Below the pieces are notes generated by a model. It was not told the DNA's origin. It did not search any database and worked only from the letters and a program-made list of their open reading frames with translations. The position numbers were made by a program, and so were the translations under genes. From the NCBI GenBank assembly GCA_007692665.1, contig REBP01000090.1, forward strand, positions 1 through 60,743: DNA of 60,743 nucleotides. Reading direction: 5' to 3'. Origin of the DNA: Gemmatimonadales bacterium (lineage in GTDB: Bacteria > Gemmatimonadota > Gemmatimonadetes > Longimicrobiales > Gaopeijiaceae). This document shows, piece after piece, positions 33,229 through 42,322 of the stretch (its first letter is position 1; every line of letters begins with the position of its first letter).

Positions 33229-35099
33229 CGACCGAACTTCCGTTCCAGCTCTCCCCGCGAGAGGCGCACCGTGGTGGGCCGCCCGTGCACGTCGTGAAAG
33301 GGGAGCCGGGTGGCGAAGAGCTGGTCGAAGAGCTCCTGGATCTCGCGGGGGTCCAGCGCCTGCCCGGCCTTGATGGCCGCCTTGCAGGCGAAGCTCATGG
33401 CCAGGCGTTCGTGCTGGTTCCGGGCGGATCGCACGAGCTCCGAGCCGTGGGTCAGCTCGTCGATCATCTCGCGGAAGACCTTCTCCGCATCGAAGTAGGG
33501 GTGCGGGTTCGGCACGGCCTGGAGGATCACCGTCCCCTCCCCGAAGGCCTCGACCTCGAAGCCGGCACGGTGGAGGAGCCCCTTCAGGTCGTCCACCATG
33601 CGCACCTCGGCGGGGGTGAGGCGGATCGTCAGGGGGAAGAGCAGGTGCTGGCTCTCCTCCACGCTCCCGTCGAAGCGCGTCATGAGGCGCTCGAAGAGGA
33701 TGCGCTCGTGGGCGGCGTGCTGGTCGATGAGGAGGAGCCCGTCGCGGACCTCGGCCAGGATCCAGCTCTGGTGGACCTGCCAGAGCCGGGGACGCTGGAA
33801 TCCCTCCACCTCCACCGGGTGGGTCAGCGTTCCGTCGGCGGTGTCGACGCTGGCGGCGTCGGCGCGAGCGGCCTCGCCGCGATCGGTATCGGCGCGAGCG
33901 GCATCGGCGCCTGCCCCGGTCACCGGCGACGACACGAGGAACGTCATCTGCTCGTCGGCCTCCATGGCCACGGCCCGCGCCTGGACCCCGCGCGGTCCCC
34001 CGGACCTGTCCGGGGGCCCCGGCGCGCCGTCACCGAACCGCCCCGGCGAGCGCTCGCGCACGGGGAGGAAGGGGCGGGCGGGCGTCTCGTCCAGCGTCGC
34101 GGCGCTCGCTTCCCCCTCCAGCGCCGTGCGTACGGCCTCTTCCACGGCCCGTTCCACGGCGCCCCGGTCGTGGAAGCGGACCTCGGCCTTCGTGGGGTGG
34201 ACGTTCACATCCACGGATCCCCGCGGCACGTCCAGGAAGAGGAAGACCCAGGGACGGTGATCGGGGGGAATGGTGGTGCGGTACCCCCGGTCGGCGGCCC
34301 GGAGCACGGCGGGATCCCGGAAGGGCCGGCCGTCCACGAAGAGGTGGGCCCGCCGGAAACCCGGACGGACCCGGTCCGGACGCTGCACCACCCCCCGCAG
34401 GGTGAAGCCCTCCGCCTCGTGCTCGAGGACCAGGAGTTCCCCCGCCGCATCCTCTCCCCAGATCGCCGCGATCCGCCCCACCACGTCGGAGGTGGCGGGG
34501 AGGTCCAGCAGCGTCCGACCGTCGGAGGTGAGGAGGATCGAGACCTTCTCGTTGGCGAGGGCCAGCGGGATGAGGGCGTCGTTCACCGCCCGGGTCTCGG
34601 TAGCCGGCGGCCGGAGGAAACGGGCCCGGGCGGGGGCGTTGAAGAACAGGCGTTCCACGACGACCGTGGTCCCGGGGGTCCGTGCGTGATCCTCCACCAC
34701 GGTCACCGTGCCGCCCCTGGCGAGGAGGCGCGTGCCCGCCGTGGCACCCCGAAGGCAGGTCTCGAGGGAGAGCCGCGAAACGGAGGCGATGGACGGAAGG
34801 GCCTCGCCGCGGAACCCGAAGCTCCGGATGCCCCGAAGGTCATCGGCGGCGCCGATCTTGGAGGTGGCGTGGCGGTCCAGGGCCAGCAGCGCGTCCTCCC
34901 GGCCCATCCCCGAGCCATCGTCCGACACGCGGATTTCCCGCTTCCCACCCGAGCCCAGGTGAACCTCCACGCGGGTGGCGCCTGCGTCGAGGGCGTTTTC
35001 CACCAGCTCCTTCACCACCGAAGCCGGACGCTCCACGACCTCTCCCGCGGCGATCTGGTTCGCCACGACGTCGGGAAGGACGTGGATGGTACGGGACAT
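33225..35099 (-). CDS. mutL: DNA mismatch repair protein MutL
   Basis: Couples mismatch recognition to excision. The 624-residue protein starts MSRTIHVLPDVVANQIAAGEV and has the GHKL ATPase motifs VKELVENALDAGA, DDGSGM and GFRGEAL. The C-terminal dimerization domain contains DQHAAHERILFE, the metal-binding endonuclease motif of MutL proteins in bacteria without MutH, so this MutL is predicted to nick DNA itself. A low-complexity Ala/Asp/Arg linker (about 385-425) separates the domains. The ATG at 35099 is chosen by homology; the frame is open much further upstream. Confidence 0.96.
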   Translation of the reverse strand: MSRTIHVLPDVVANQIAAGEVVERPASVVKELVENALDAGATRVEVHLGSGGKREIRVSDDGSGMGREDALLALDRHATSKIGAADDLRGIRSFGFRGEALPSIASVSRLSLETCLRGATAGTRLLARGGTVTVVEDHARTPGTTVVVERLFFNAPARARFLRPPATETRAVNDALIPLALANEKVSILLTSDGRTLLDLPATSDVVGRIAAIWGEDAAGELLVLEHEAEGFTLRGVVQRPDRVRPGFRRAHLFVDGRPFRDPAVLRAADRGYRTTIPPDHRPWVFLFLDVPRGSVDVNVHPTKAEVRFHDRGAVERAVEEAVRTALEGEASAATLDETPARPFLPVRERSPGRFGDGAPGPPDRSGGPRGVQARAVAMEADEQMTFLVSSPVTGAGADAARADTDRGEAARADAASVDTADGTLTHPVEVEGFQRPRLWQVHQSWILAEVRDGLLLIDQHAAHERILFERLMTRFDGSVEESQHLLFPLTIRLTPAEVRMVDDLKGLLHRAGFEVEAFGEGTVILQAVPNPHPYFDAEKVFREMIDELTHGSELVRSARNQHERLAMSFACKAAIKAGQALDPREIQELFDQLFATRLPFHDVHGRPTTVRLSRGELERKFGR

Positions 35100-35140
35100 G
35101 GGCGTGTCGGTGGCTCCGGTCGGGTTCGTCGGTGGGACGT

Positions 35141-35986
35141 TCAGTCGGCAGGCAGGTCGAAGAAACGGACGGCGGCGGCGGTGGTGGATTCCTCCACCTC
35201 CAGGGGCGTCGTGCCACGGAGTTCCGCCACCCGGTCCCGGATGAGCGGCACGAAGGCCGGCTCGTTCCGCTTCCCCCGGTGGGGGATGGGGGCCAGGTAG
35301 GGTCCATCCGTCTCCAGAAAGTAGCGGCCTGCGGGCACCTGCTGAACCGCCTCGATTCCGTCGAAGCTCCGGAAGGTGACGATCCCGGTGAACGAGACGT
35401 GCCAGCCGGCGTCCAGGGCGGTCTCGAGAAGACCGAGGTGCCCGGGAAAGCAGTGAAGCACCCCGCGGATGCCGGCCTCCCCGGCCTCGCGCACCCGGGG
35501 GATCATCTCGTCCTCGGCCGCGCGGCAGTGCACCACCACCGGGAGGCCGGACTCCCCCGCCACCAGGAGCTGTCGGTCGAACCAGCGGAACTGGGTGTCC
35601 CGGGGGGCGAAATCGTAGTGGAAGTCCAGTCCGCATTCGCCCACGGCCACGACACCGGGGTGGTCCAGGAGCGCGCGAAGCCGGTCCAGGACATGGCGGA
35701 CCTCGCCGTCGTGGTCCGGGCCGTCGGGAAGATGGCCCACCTCGTGGGGATGGATGCCGGCCGTTGCGAAGATCCGGGGCACGCGCCCCTCGGGCGACGC
35801 ATCGCCCCCCCTGCCGGACCCCGGCGGCGCCTCCGTCCATCCGGCCAGCTCCGCCGCGTCATCCAGGTGGGAGGCAATGCTCACCACCCGGGTCACGCCG
35901 GCGTCATGGGCCCGGGCCAGCACCGCATCCAGGTCCTCGCGGAAGCGCTCGTGGCTCAGGTGGCAGTGGGTATCGATGAGGGGCAT
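35141..35986 (-). CDS. tatD: TatD-family metal-dependent DNase
   Basis: A TIM-barrel hydrolase of the amidohydrolase superfamily, 281 residues. It starts MPLIDTHCHLSHERF (metal-binding HxH at 7-9), with GECGLDFHYD, a VVVHCR histidine and the ETDGPYLAP aspartate at the expected spacing. These enzymes act in DNA fragmentation, repair or quality control. It is the first gene of the eight-gene run. The ATG is only five bases past a TATCTT box, suggesting a leaderless transcript. Confidence 0.93.
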   Translation of the reverse strand: MPLIDTHCHLSHERFREDLDAVLARAHDAGVTRVVSIASHLDDAAELAGWTEAPPGSGRGGDASPEGRVPRIFATAGIHPHEVGHLPDGPDHDGEVRHVLDRLRALLDHPGVVAVGECGLDFHYDFAPRDTQFRWFDRQLLVAGESGLPVVVHCRAAEDEMIPRVREAGEAGIRGVLHCFPGHLGLLETALDAGWHVSFTGIVTFRSFDGIEAVQQVPAGRYFLETDGPYLAPIPHRGKRNEPAFVPLIRDRVAELRGTTPLEVEESTTAAAVRFFDLPAD

Positions 35987-35991
35987 GGGGG

Positions 35992-35997
35992 AAGATA
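35992..35997 (-). promoter_or_regulatory. -10 box of tatD, probably leaderless
   Basis: TATCTT is followed by five C residues and then the ATG of tatD, placing the expected transcription start at the A of the start codon. The -35 region (near 36015-36020, CTGTCT) is poor. The same TATCTT box occurs at the infC promoter. Confidence 0.5.
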
Positions 35998-36088
35998 CCC
36001 TCCGGAGCGGGTCGAGACAGGGTGTCCGTGCGAGACGGGCTGCGCGGGAGCCCGCGGTACCCCCGAGGGCAACGACCGGACAGCGAAA

Positions 36089-36122
36089 CGCCCCCGGGGG
36101 TCGGCTGGACTCCCCGGGGGCG
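36089..36122 (-). terminator. Terminator after secF
   Basis: An 11-base-pair stem CGCCCCCGGGG/CCCCGGGGGCG with a 12-base loop lies 18 bases past the secF stop and is followed by GTTTCGC on the minus strand. It isolates secDF from the tatD operon. Confidence 0.8.
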
Positions 36123-36139
36123 CGTTCCCTTCGAACCGG

Positions 36140-37111
36140 TCAGACCGGGATCGCCGTCTTCTCGGCGGTGGGCCTTCCGGACTTCTTCTTGGGCTTGTCG
36201 GTCTTCACCCAGCGCTGCTGGATCTCGATCAGTGCCGGCGAGGCCACGAAGATCGAGGAGTACGTTCCGATCACCACACCCAGGATCAGCACGATGGTGA
36301 AGTCCCGGATCACCGCGCCGCCCAGGATGAGGAGCGAGCAGAGCACCGCCAGCGTGGTCATGGAGGTCAGCACGGTACGGGGAAGAACCTCGTTGATGGA
36401 CCTGTCCGTGAGCTTGATCGGGTCCTCCCGACGGCCACCCTTCTTGTTCAGGTTCTCCCGGATCCGGTCGAACACGACGATGGTGTCGTTCAGGGAGTAC
36501 CCGACGACGGTCAGGATCGCCGCCACCGTGGGGAGGGAGATCTCCACGCGGAAGAGCGCGAGGAACCCCAGCGTGATCAGGATGTCATGGGCCGTCGCGA
36601 GGATGGACGCCAGGCCGAACCGGAATTCGAAGCGGAAGGCGATGTAGAGGAGCGTCAGCAGGAACGAGAAGAGAATCGCCAGCGCCGCCTGCGTGGTCAG
36701 CTCCTCCCCGATCTTCGGTCCCACGACCTCGGTTCGAACGACCTGGTACGCGCCGAGCCCGGATGCGTCGAGCTGGGCGCGGATGCCCCGCGCCACCACG
36801 TCCAGGTCCGCCGTGTCCTCCGGAAGGGGAGCCCGGATCGTGAACTCGTTCTCCGCCCCGAACCGCGTGATCGCCGGTGCCTGTGCGCCACCCAGGGCGG
36901 CCCGGACGTCACCCGCCGTCACCTCGCCCTCGAACTGCACCTGCACCAGCGTCCCGCCGGTGAAGTCGACGCCGTAGTCCAGAAAACTCCCCAGCGTCGC
37001 GATGTTGAACAACATGGCGGCGAACCCGATGGCGAGGGCGGCGGCGGAAACCACGTAGGCCTTCCGACGCTTGGGGAGAAACTCGAAATGTGCATCCTTG
37101 AAGAAACGCAT
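36140..37111 (-). CDS. secF: Protein translocase subunit SecF
   Basis: The partner of SecD in proton-driven pulling of exported proteins. The 323-residue protein has an N-terminal membrane helix, the periplasmic P1-like region beginning VDFTGGTLVQVQF, and five further helices containing GYSLNDTIVVFDRIREN (the SecF signature). A lysine-rich tail of about 20 residues ends it. It lies 13 bases after secD and is clearly co-transcribed. Confidence 0.97.
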   Translation of the reverse strand: MRFFKDAHFEFLPKRRKAYVVSAAALAIGFAAMLFNIATLGSFLDYGVDFTGGTLVQVQFEGEVTAGDVRAALGGAQAPAITRFGAENEFTIRAPLPEDTADLDVVARGIRAQLDASGLGAYQVVRTEVVGPKIGEELTTQAALAILFSFLLTLLYIAFRFEFRFGLASILATAHDILITLGFLALFRVEISLPTVAAILTVVGYSLNDTIVVFDRIRENLNKKGGRREDPIKLTDRSINEVLPRTVLTSMTTLAVLCSLLILGGAVIRDFTIVLILGVVIGTYSSIFVASPALIEIQQRWVKTDKPKKKSGRPTAEKTAIPV

Positions 37112-37124
37112 TGTCCGGTCGTCC

Positions 37125-38837
37125 TCAGATGCTGATGGTGTCCTGGGCCCGCTTGTTCCTGATGTAGAACAGGTACAGGGTCCGGGTCACGAACAGGGCG
37201 GTGAAGAAGGAGGCGATGATCCCGATGGTCAGCGTCACGGCGAACCCGCGAACGGGGCCGGTGCCGAACTGGAAGAGAATCAGCGCGGTAATGAGGGTCG
37301 TGAGGTTGGCGTCGACGATGGCCGAGAGGGCGTTTCCGAACCCCTCGTCCACCGCCGTGCGAACCGCTCGACCGGCATCCACCTCTTCACGGATGCGTTC
37401 GAAGATCAGGACATTGGCATCCACCGCCATCCCGATGGAAAGGATGAGGCCCGCGATCCCCGGAACCGTGAGGGTCGCCCCGATGGCGGCGAGCCCCCCC
37501 ATGACCAGGATCACGTACACGGTGAGCGCCACCACCGCCAGCACACCGGACATCCGGTAGTAGGCGATCATGATGAGGACGACCAGGAGGAGCCCGATGA
37601 TCCCGGCGATCTGCCCCTGGTCGATGGAATCCTGCCCCAGCGACGGACCCACCGTACGCTCCTCCATGATGCGAAGGGGCGCGGGAAGCGCACCGGCCCG
37701 GAGGACCATGGCAAGGTCGCGGGCTTCGTCCATGGCCGCGCCGCCGAGCTCGATCTGGCCCCGCTGGCGGATCTCGCCCCGGACCACCGGAGCGCTGACC
37801 ACGTCGTTGTCCAGCACGATGGCGATGCGTTCGCCGATGTTGGCCCCGGTGGTACGGCCGAAGTTGCGTCCGCCGGCGCGGGAGAGGCCGAAGGTCACGA
37901 CGGGCTGGTTCGTCTGCTGGTCGCGAATGGCCTGCGCCGTCTCGAGTTCGTCACCGGCAAGGAAAGCCTCGCCTTCGAGCAGGAACAGCTCGCGGTAGGT
38001 CCGACCTCCGAGCGCCGTCGGCTGCCAGCCGAAGTGCAGGGAAAGGGAGTTCAGCCGCCCTCGCGGCAGCACGCCCCGAACCTCCGGCATCTGCAGGAAC
38101 ATGCGGGCCACCGGGTAGTCCTCCGTGGACACCAGGAAGGCGCCGTCCCCGCCGGAGAGGAGGAGCGAGGTGAAGGGACGCAGCGTCCGCTCGTCATCGC
38201 TCAGTTCGGCTTCCGGATCCTCGGCCTCTTCCGCCACGACGGGCGGGTCCTGCTGGAGGATCGGGTCCGGCGAGGGGTCCGCGGCCGGGTCAGGTGCGGC
38301 GCCCGGGGGGGTATCGGCGGGGGCTCCGCCTCCGAAGATCAGGTCCTCGACACCGCCATCCGGCGCCGTCTGGGCCCGCCCGAGTGCGCGGAGCGAATCG
38401 ACCCCAAGGGCCACGACAATGGCTCGGTCGATCCGAGCCAGGTAGGGCTCGACCTGGCTCAGGGGGCGGACCAGCCTGAACTCGAGGAGCGCCGTGGTTC
38501 CGACGATCTCCTTGGCCCGTTCCTCGTCGGTGACACCGGCGAGCTCCACGATGAGCCGGTCCTGACCGACCTTCTGGATCAGCGGCTCCTCGACGCCGAG
38601 CTCATCGACCCGGTTCCGGAGCACCCGCTCGGACTGGCTGATGAGGTCGGACTTGACGTCCATCGGGATGAGGTTTTCCGGATCGTCGATTTCGAGGACA
38701 AGGTGCATGCCCCCCTGGAGATCGAGCCCCAGCTTGATCGGTGAGCCGGTCGCCTCGTAGTTCTGGTACAGGTACCAGCCGGAGGCGAGGACCACGGCCA
38801 GGATCACGAAGATCCGTGCGCGAATGGACTTGAACAT
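37125..38837 (-). CDS. secD: Protein translocase subunit SecD
   Basis: A membrane protein of 570 residues with a first helix (about 8-25), LGLDLQGGMHLVLEID (periplasmic P1 start), a large periplasmic domain, and six membrane helices including GMAVDANVLIFERIREE. A Pro/Asp/Ala-rich insert at about 165-205 enlarges the periplasmic domain. SecD precedes SecF as usual. yajC is not upstream. Confidence 0.97.
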   Translation of the reverse strand: MFKSIRARIFVILAVVLASGWYLYQNYEATGSPIKLGLDLQGGMHLVLEIDDPENLIPMDVKSDLISQSERVLRNRVDELGVEEPLIQKVGQDRLIVELAGVTDEERAKEIVGTTALLEFRLVRPLSQVEPYLARIDRAIVVALGVDSLRALGRAQTAPDGGVEDLIFGGGAPADTPPGAAPDPAADPSPDPILQQDPPVVAEEAEDPEAELSDDERTLRPFTSLLLSGGDGAFLVSTEDYPVARMFLQMPEVRGVLPRGRLNSLSLHFGWQPTALGGRTYRELFLLEGEAFLAGDELETAQAIRDQQTNQPVVTFGLSRAGGRNFGRTTGANIGERIAIVLDNDVVSAPVVRGEIRQRGQIELGGAAMDEARDLAMVLRAGALPAPLRIMEERTVGPSLGQDSIDQGQIAGIIGLLLVVLIMIAYYRMSGVLAVVALTVYVILVMGGLAAIGATLTVPGIAGLILSIGMAVDANVLIFERIREEVDAGRAVRTAVDEGFGNALSAIVDANLTTLITALILFQFGTGPVRGFAVTLTIGIIASFFTALFVTRTLYLFYIRNKRAQDTISI

Positions 38838-38905
38838 GGGCGAGGAAACCGTCGCTCGGAGGAATCCGGGGCGGGTCCGGAATGGAGCCTGCCGTTGAGC
38901 CCCCT

Positions 38906-38934
38906 AACTTCGCAGGGGGGTCGTGGGGTGTCAA
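38906..38934 (-). promoter_or_regulatory. Possible secDF promoter
   Basis: A perfect -35 box TTGACA (38929-38934) is followed after 17 bases by a poor -10, GAAGTT (38906-38911). The position about 70-95 bases before secD is reasonable. A CCCCCC/GGGGG hairpin overlaps the -10 and could also mark the end of the upstream gene. Confidence 0.4.
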
Positions 38935-38986
38935 TTCACCGCGTTGTACACCGCAGGCACCGGCACGGCACGCCCGGCGCGCGACC

Positions 38987-41080
38987 TCAGAGCGCGGAGC
39001 GGCGCAGGATTGCCCGGACCCGGGCCAGGAAGCGGTTGGCCTGCATCTCCTTCGTGAGGTAGTCGTCCGCACCCGCCTCCAGAATCTCGGCCTCGGCTTC
39101 CTCCCCCTCCTTCCCCGTACGGACCAGGACGGGGATGGCCATGGTGTCCACCGCTCCACGGATCCACCGCAGGAGTTCCCTGCCGTCCATGCGGGGCATG
39201 AGCAGGTCCAGGATGAGAAGCGACCAGTCCGGATCGTGGACGAGGATGTCCTTTGCCTTCTGTCCGTCCTCCACGGTTCGCACCTCGTAGCCCTCTGCCT
39301 GGAGGAGCGTGGACATCATGAGCCGGGCCTCCTCCTCGTCGTCGACGATGAGGATCCGGGGCGGGCCCTTCCGCTCCTCGGCTTCCTCGTGGTCCTGCAT
39401 CTGCCCGATGACGCGCTCCACTTCCACCAGCGTGGTTCGTCCCTGGGTGACCCAGTTCACCGCCACGTCCTTCAGGGTCCGCATGCCACCCTGGATTGCG
39501 AGACGCTGCAGCGTGGCATGCCCCTTCCGGAGCTCGATGGCTTCCTGGATCCGGGCGTCGAAGATCATGACTTCCTGGACCGGCAGGCGCCCCCGGTACC
39601 CCGTGAAGCCGCACTCCGAGCACCCGACGGCGCGCACCACCGGATCGGTCTCGTAGGCCTTCCGGAGCCGTTCCTCCTCCTCCGTGAAGCTCCCGCGAAC
39701 CGGCTCCGCGCACGCCGGGCATACCTGCCGGAGAAGACGCTGCGCCAGGGCACCGCGGAGCGCCGAGGCCACCGTGGAATGCTGGAGCCCCAGGTCCGCC
39801 AGCCGCGCCACGGCCGATACCGCGTCGTTGGCGTGAACCGTGGCGAGGACCAGGTGCCCGGTGAGCGCGGCCTGTGCCGCCGTCTCCGCCGTTTCCTTGT
39901 CGCGGATCTCTCCCACCAGGATGATGTCCGGGTCCTGACGGAGAATCGCCCGGAGCGCCGACGCGAAGGTCATCCCCTGCTTCTTCTCGACCTGGGTCTG
40001 GGTGATGGCCGGCAGGTCGTACTCCACCGGGTCCTCCACGGTCATGATGTTGACCTTGCCGTCCGCCAGTTCCCGGAGCGCACCGTAGAGCGTCGTGGTC
40101 TTCCCCGAGCCGGTGGGGCCGGTGACGAGGACAACGCCCTCGCGGTGCCGGAGGAGTTCCCTGAACCGCTTCAGCTCGTATTCAGGGATGTGGAGATCCT
40201 CGAGGGTCTGGTTCTGGGTCGAGTCGAGGATCCGGATGACGCACTTCTCCGCCCCCCCTGCCGGGAGCGTGGAGATGCGGAGATCGTAGGCCTGGCCGCG
40301 CACGCGGACCCGGGCCTTCCCGTCCTGCGGGCGCAGCCGGTCGGTGATGTCCAGCTTGCCCGTGATCTTGATCCGGGAGATGACCCGGTTCATGGCGATC
40401 ATGGGGAGTTCCATGTGGGAGCGGAGCACGCCGTCCACGCGGATCCGCACCTTCCCCTTCTCCCGGCCGGGCTCGATGTGGATGTCCGAGGCTCCCGCCT
40501 CGATGGCCTCCCGGATGATCAGGTTCGTCACCTGGATCACCGGTCCCGATTCCGCGTCCTCCTCCGAAACCGAATCGGGCCCCTGATCCTCCAGAAAGTC
40601 GACCTCCTCCTGCTGGCGGTTGCTTCCGGCGGTCAGGCCCTCGAGGAGGGATTCCAGCGCCGAGTCGTTCGCGAAGCCCCCGTCCAGGGCACTGCGAATC
40701 TCGCCCGGGGATGCCACCTGGAAGACCACGGATCGCCCGGAGGCAAACGCCAGCGACCGTTCCGCATCCAGGTCGGTGGGATCGCAGGTGGCCACCGTGA
40801 GCTGACGGTCGGTCTGGGCGACGGGGAAGATGTGGAACTTCCGCGCCACCGTTTCCGGAACGCTTTCTGCCGCGGCGCGATCGGCGGCGCCCAGGTCGGC
40901 CACCTCGAGGCGGAAGTGTCCCGCCACGATGGTCGCCAGCTGCCGGTCGTTGATGCCCAGGGACTTCGTGACCTTGCTCCACGCATCGCGCACCGAGGTC
41001 GACGGGGCGATCGCCGGTCGGTCGGCGGCCTGCACGCCGGCGCGCTCCGCTACCCTGAAAAGCCAGTGGGCCGAACTCAC
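38987..41080 (-). CDS. GspE/PilB-type secretion ATPase fused to a response-regulator receiver domain
   Basis: A 697-residue fusion. Residues 30-150 form a MshEN-like N-domain. The ATPase follows, with SDIHIEP (198-204), Walker A GPTGSGKT (321-328), Walker B IILVGEIRD (386-394) and the zinc-site cysteines C454, C457, C487 and C490. A linker leads to a complete CheY-like receiver domain (about 575-695) with acidic pair D580/D581, phospho-acceptor D625 in LILDLLMP, T655 and K677. It would power type IV pilus or type II secretion assembly, with phosphorylation control added. GTG 41080 follows AGGAG; an open extension to 41188 is less likely. No other pilus genes are nearby. Confidence 0.9.
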   Translation of the reverse strand: MSSAHWLFRVAERAGVQAADRPAIAPSTSVRDAWSKVTKSLGINDRQLATIVAGHFRLEVADLGAADRAAAESVPETVARKFHIFPVAQTDRQLTVATCDPTDLDAERSLAFASGRSVVFQVASPGEIRSALDGGFANDSALESLLEGLTAGSNRQQEEVDFLEDQGPDSVSEEDAESGPVIQVTNLIIREAIEAGASDIHIEPGREKGKVRIRVDGVLRSHMELPMIAMNRVISRIKITGKLDITDRLRPQDGKARVRVRGQAYDLRISTLPAGGAEKCVIRILDSTQNQTLEDLHIPEYELKRFRELLRHREGVVLVTGPTGSGKTTTLYGALRELADGKVNIMTVEDPVEYDLPAITQTQVEKKQGMTFASALRAILRQDPDIILVGEIRDKETAETAAQAALTGHLVLATVHANDAVSAVARLADLGLQHSTVASALRGALAQRLLRQVCPACAEPVRGSFTEEEERLRKAYETDPVVRAVGCSECGFTGYRGRLPVQEVMIFDARIQEAIELRKGHATLQRLAIQGGMRTLKDVAVNWVTQGRTTLVEVERVIGQMQDHEEAEERKGPPRILIVDDEEEARLMMSTLLQAEGYEVRTVEDGQKAKDILVHDPDWSLLILDLLMPRMDGRELLRWIRGAVDTMAIPVLVRTGKEGEEAEAEILEAGADDYLTKEMQANRFLARVRAILRRSAL

Positions 41081-41209
41081 ATCACTCTCCTCGCTACTGC
41101 CGAAAAACGTCGGGAAACTCGGGACCGTGCCCGGCTGGATGCCGGGGACCCCTTTCGCCGGCAAAGCTAACGGGGCGCCTGAGGCCACGGGAGGGCAGGC
41201 CCCCGGAGG

Positions 41210-42322
41210 TCACCGGACCATGAGGTGCCGGGCGGCCTCGCGGCCCAGGGGGGTGAGGTCCAGGCGCCCGTCTCCACTCCGGGTCAGGAGCCCCTCCCGC
41301 TCGGCATGTCGCGCCACCCGCAGCGCAAAGTCGTCGGACCACCGCAGGTGTTCGGGGAGGTGACCCAGGCGGTTTTCCTCCGGGGCACGTGGCGTGCCTT
41401 CGTGGTTCAGCAGGTGGATCGAGAGCATGAGCCCCGCGAACTCCACGCGCTGCCTCCGCCGGACGACGAGCCGTGCCAGCACGCCCCGGTCCGGCGCGAG
41501 GAGAAGAGCCCCCGTGAAGAGGACGCCGGTGGCCACGGCCATGCACCCGGCAATGGAGGCGTCGAGCCAGAGCGCGACCTGGAACCCGAGGAGCGCCGAC
41601 GCGGCCGCGAAGACCGCCGACAGCAGGAGGAGGAGGGGGAGCCGGTGCGTGAGGAGTCGGGCCGCGGCGGGCGGCGCGATCATCAGCGCCACCACCAGGA
41701 TCGAGCCCACCGCGTCGAAGGCCCCCACGGCGGTGACGGACACCGTCGACATGAAGGCGTACTGGACCACGGCCGGGGAGAACCCGAGGGCCGCCGAGAG
41801 GCCCCGGTCGAAGGTGGACAGCTTGAGCTCCTTGTAGAAGAGCCCCAGGAATGCCGCGTTCAGGAGGAGAATCGCGCCCATGACCCAGAGCGTCTTCGGT
41901 CCCAGGTCGACCCCGTTCCAGCTGAAGCGCCGGAGGGGGGCGAAGGCGAGCTCCCCCAGGAGAACGGCATCCACGTCGAGGTGAACATCGCCGGCGTGCC
42001 GGGCGATGAGGAGGACGGCCACCGAGAAGAGCGCCGGGAAGACGAGGGCAATGGCGGCGTCCTCCTTGACCCGCCGCGTCGCGTGAAGGGCCTCCACGAG
42101 GGCCACCGTCACGACGCCGGTGACCGCGGCTGCGAGGATCAGGACCGGGGAGGCCAGGTCCCGGACCCAGAAGAAGGCCAGCACGATCCCGAGGAGGATG
42201 GAGTGGGAGATGGCATCGGAGAGGAGGGCCATGCGGCGCAGCACGAGGAAGCACCCCGGGAGCGCGCACGCGACCGCCACCACGACGGCCATGATCTGGA
42301 CTTCCAGGTCCATGGCCGTCAT
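41210..42322 (-). CDS. Metal ABC transporter permease with C-terminal winged-helix-like extension (second permease)
   Basis: A 370-residue protein. Residues 1-285 are an ABC-3 family permease (eight or nine helices, MALLSDAISHSILLG, ELKLSTFD) of the ZnuB/MntB/TroC/TroD type. Residues about 292-370 are an added domain with helix-turn-helix and wing character: WSDDFALRVARHAEREGLLTRS then GRLDLTPLGREAARH, like the DNA-binding half of iron-dependent repressors. It overlaps the other permease gene (ATGA) and ends the operon. The permease assignment is firm; DNA binding by the tail is inferred. Confidence 0.88.
   Translation of the reverse strand: MTAMDLEVQIMAVVVAVACALPGCFLVLRRMALLSDAISHSILLGIVLAFFWVRDLASPVLILAAAVTGVVTVALVEALHATRRVKEDAAIALVFPALFSVAVLLIARHAGDVHLDVDAVLLGELAFAPLRRFSWNGVDLGPKTLWVMGAILLLNAAFLGLFYKELKLSTFDRGLSAALGFSPAVVQYAFMSTVSVTAVGAFDAVGSILVVALMIAPPAAARLLTHRLPLLLLLSAVFAAASALLGFQVALWLDASIAGCMAVATGVLFTGALLLAPDRGVLARLVVRRRQRVEFAGLMLSIHLLNHEGTPRAPEENRLGHLPEHLRWSDDFALRVARHAEREGLLTRSGDGRLDLTPLGREAARHLMVR

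Noticed and set aside
36121-36140. T-loop-like GGTTCGA near the end of secF, as a possible tRNA
   Set aside because: No acceptor, D or anticodon arms can be formed around it.
41081-41188. 36-residue N-terminal extension of the GspE-receiver fusion
   Set aside because: The GTG at 41080 has AGGAG six bases upstream, and the extension lacks similarity to the family.
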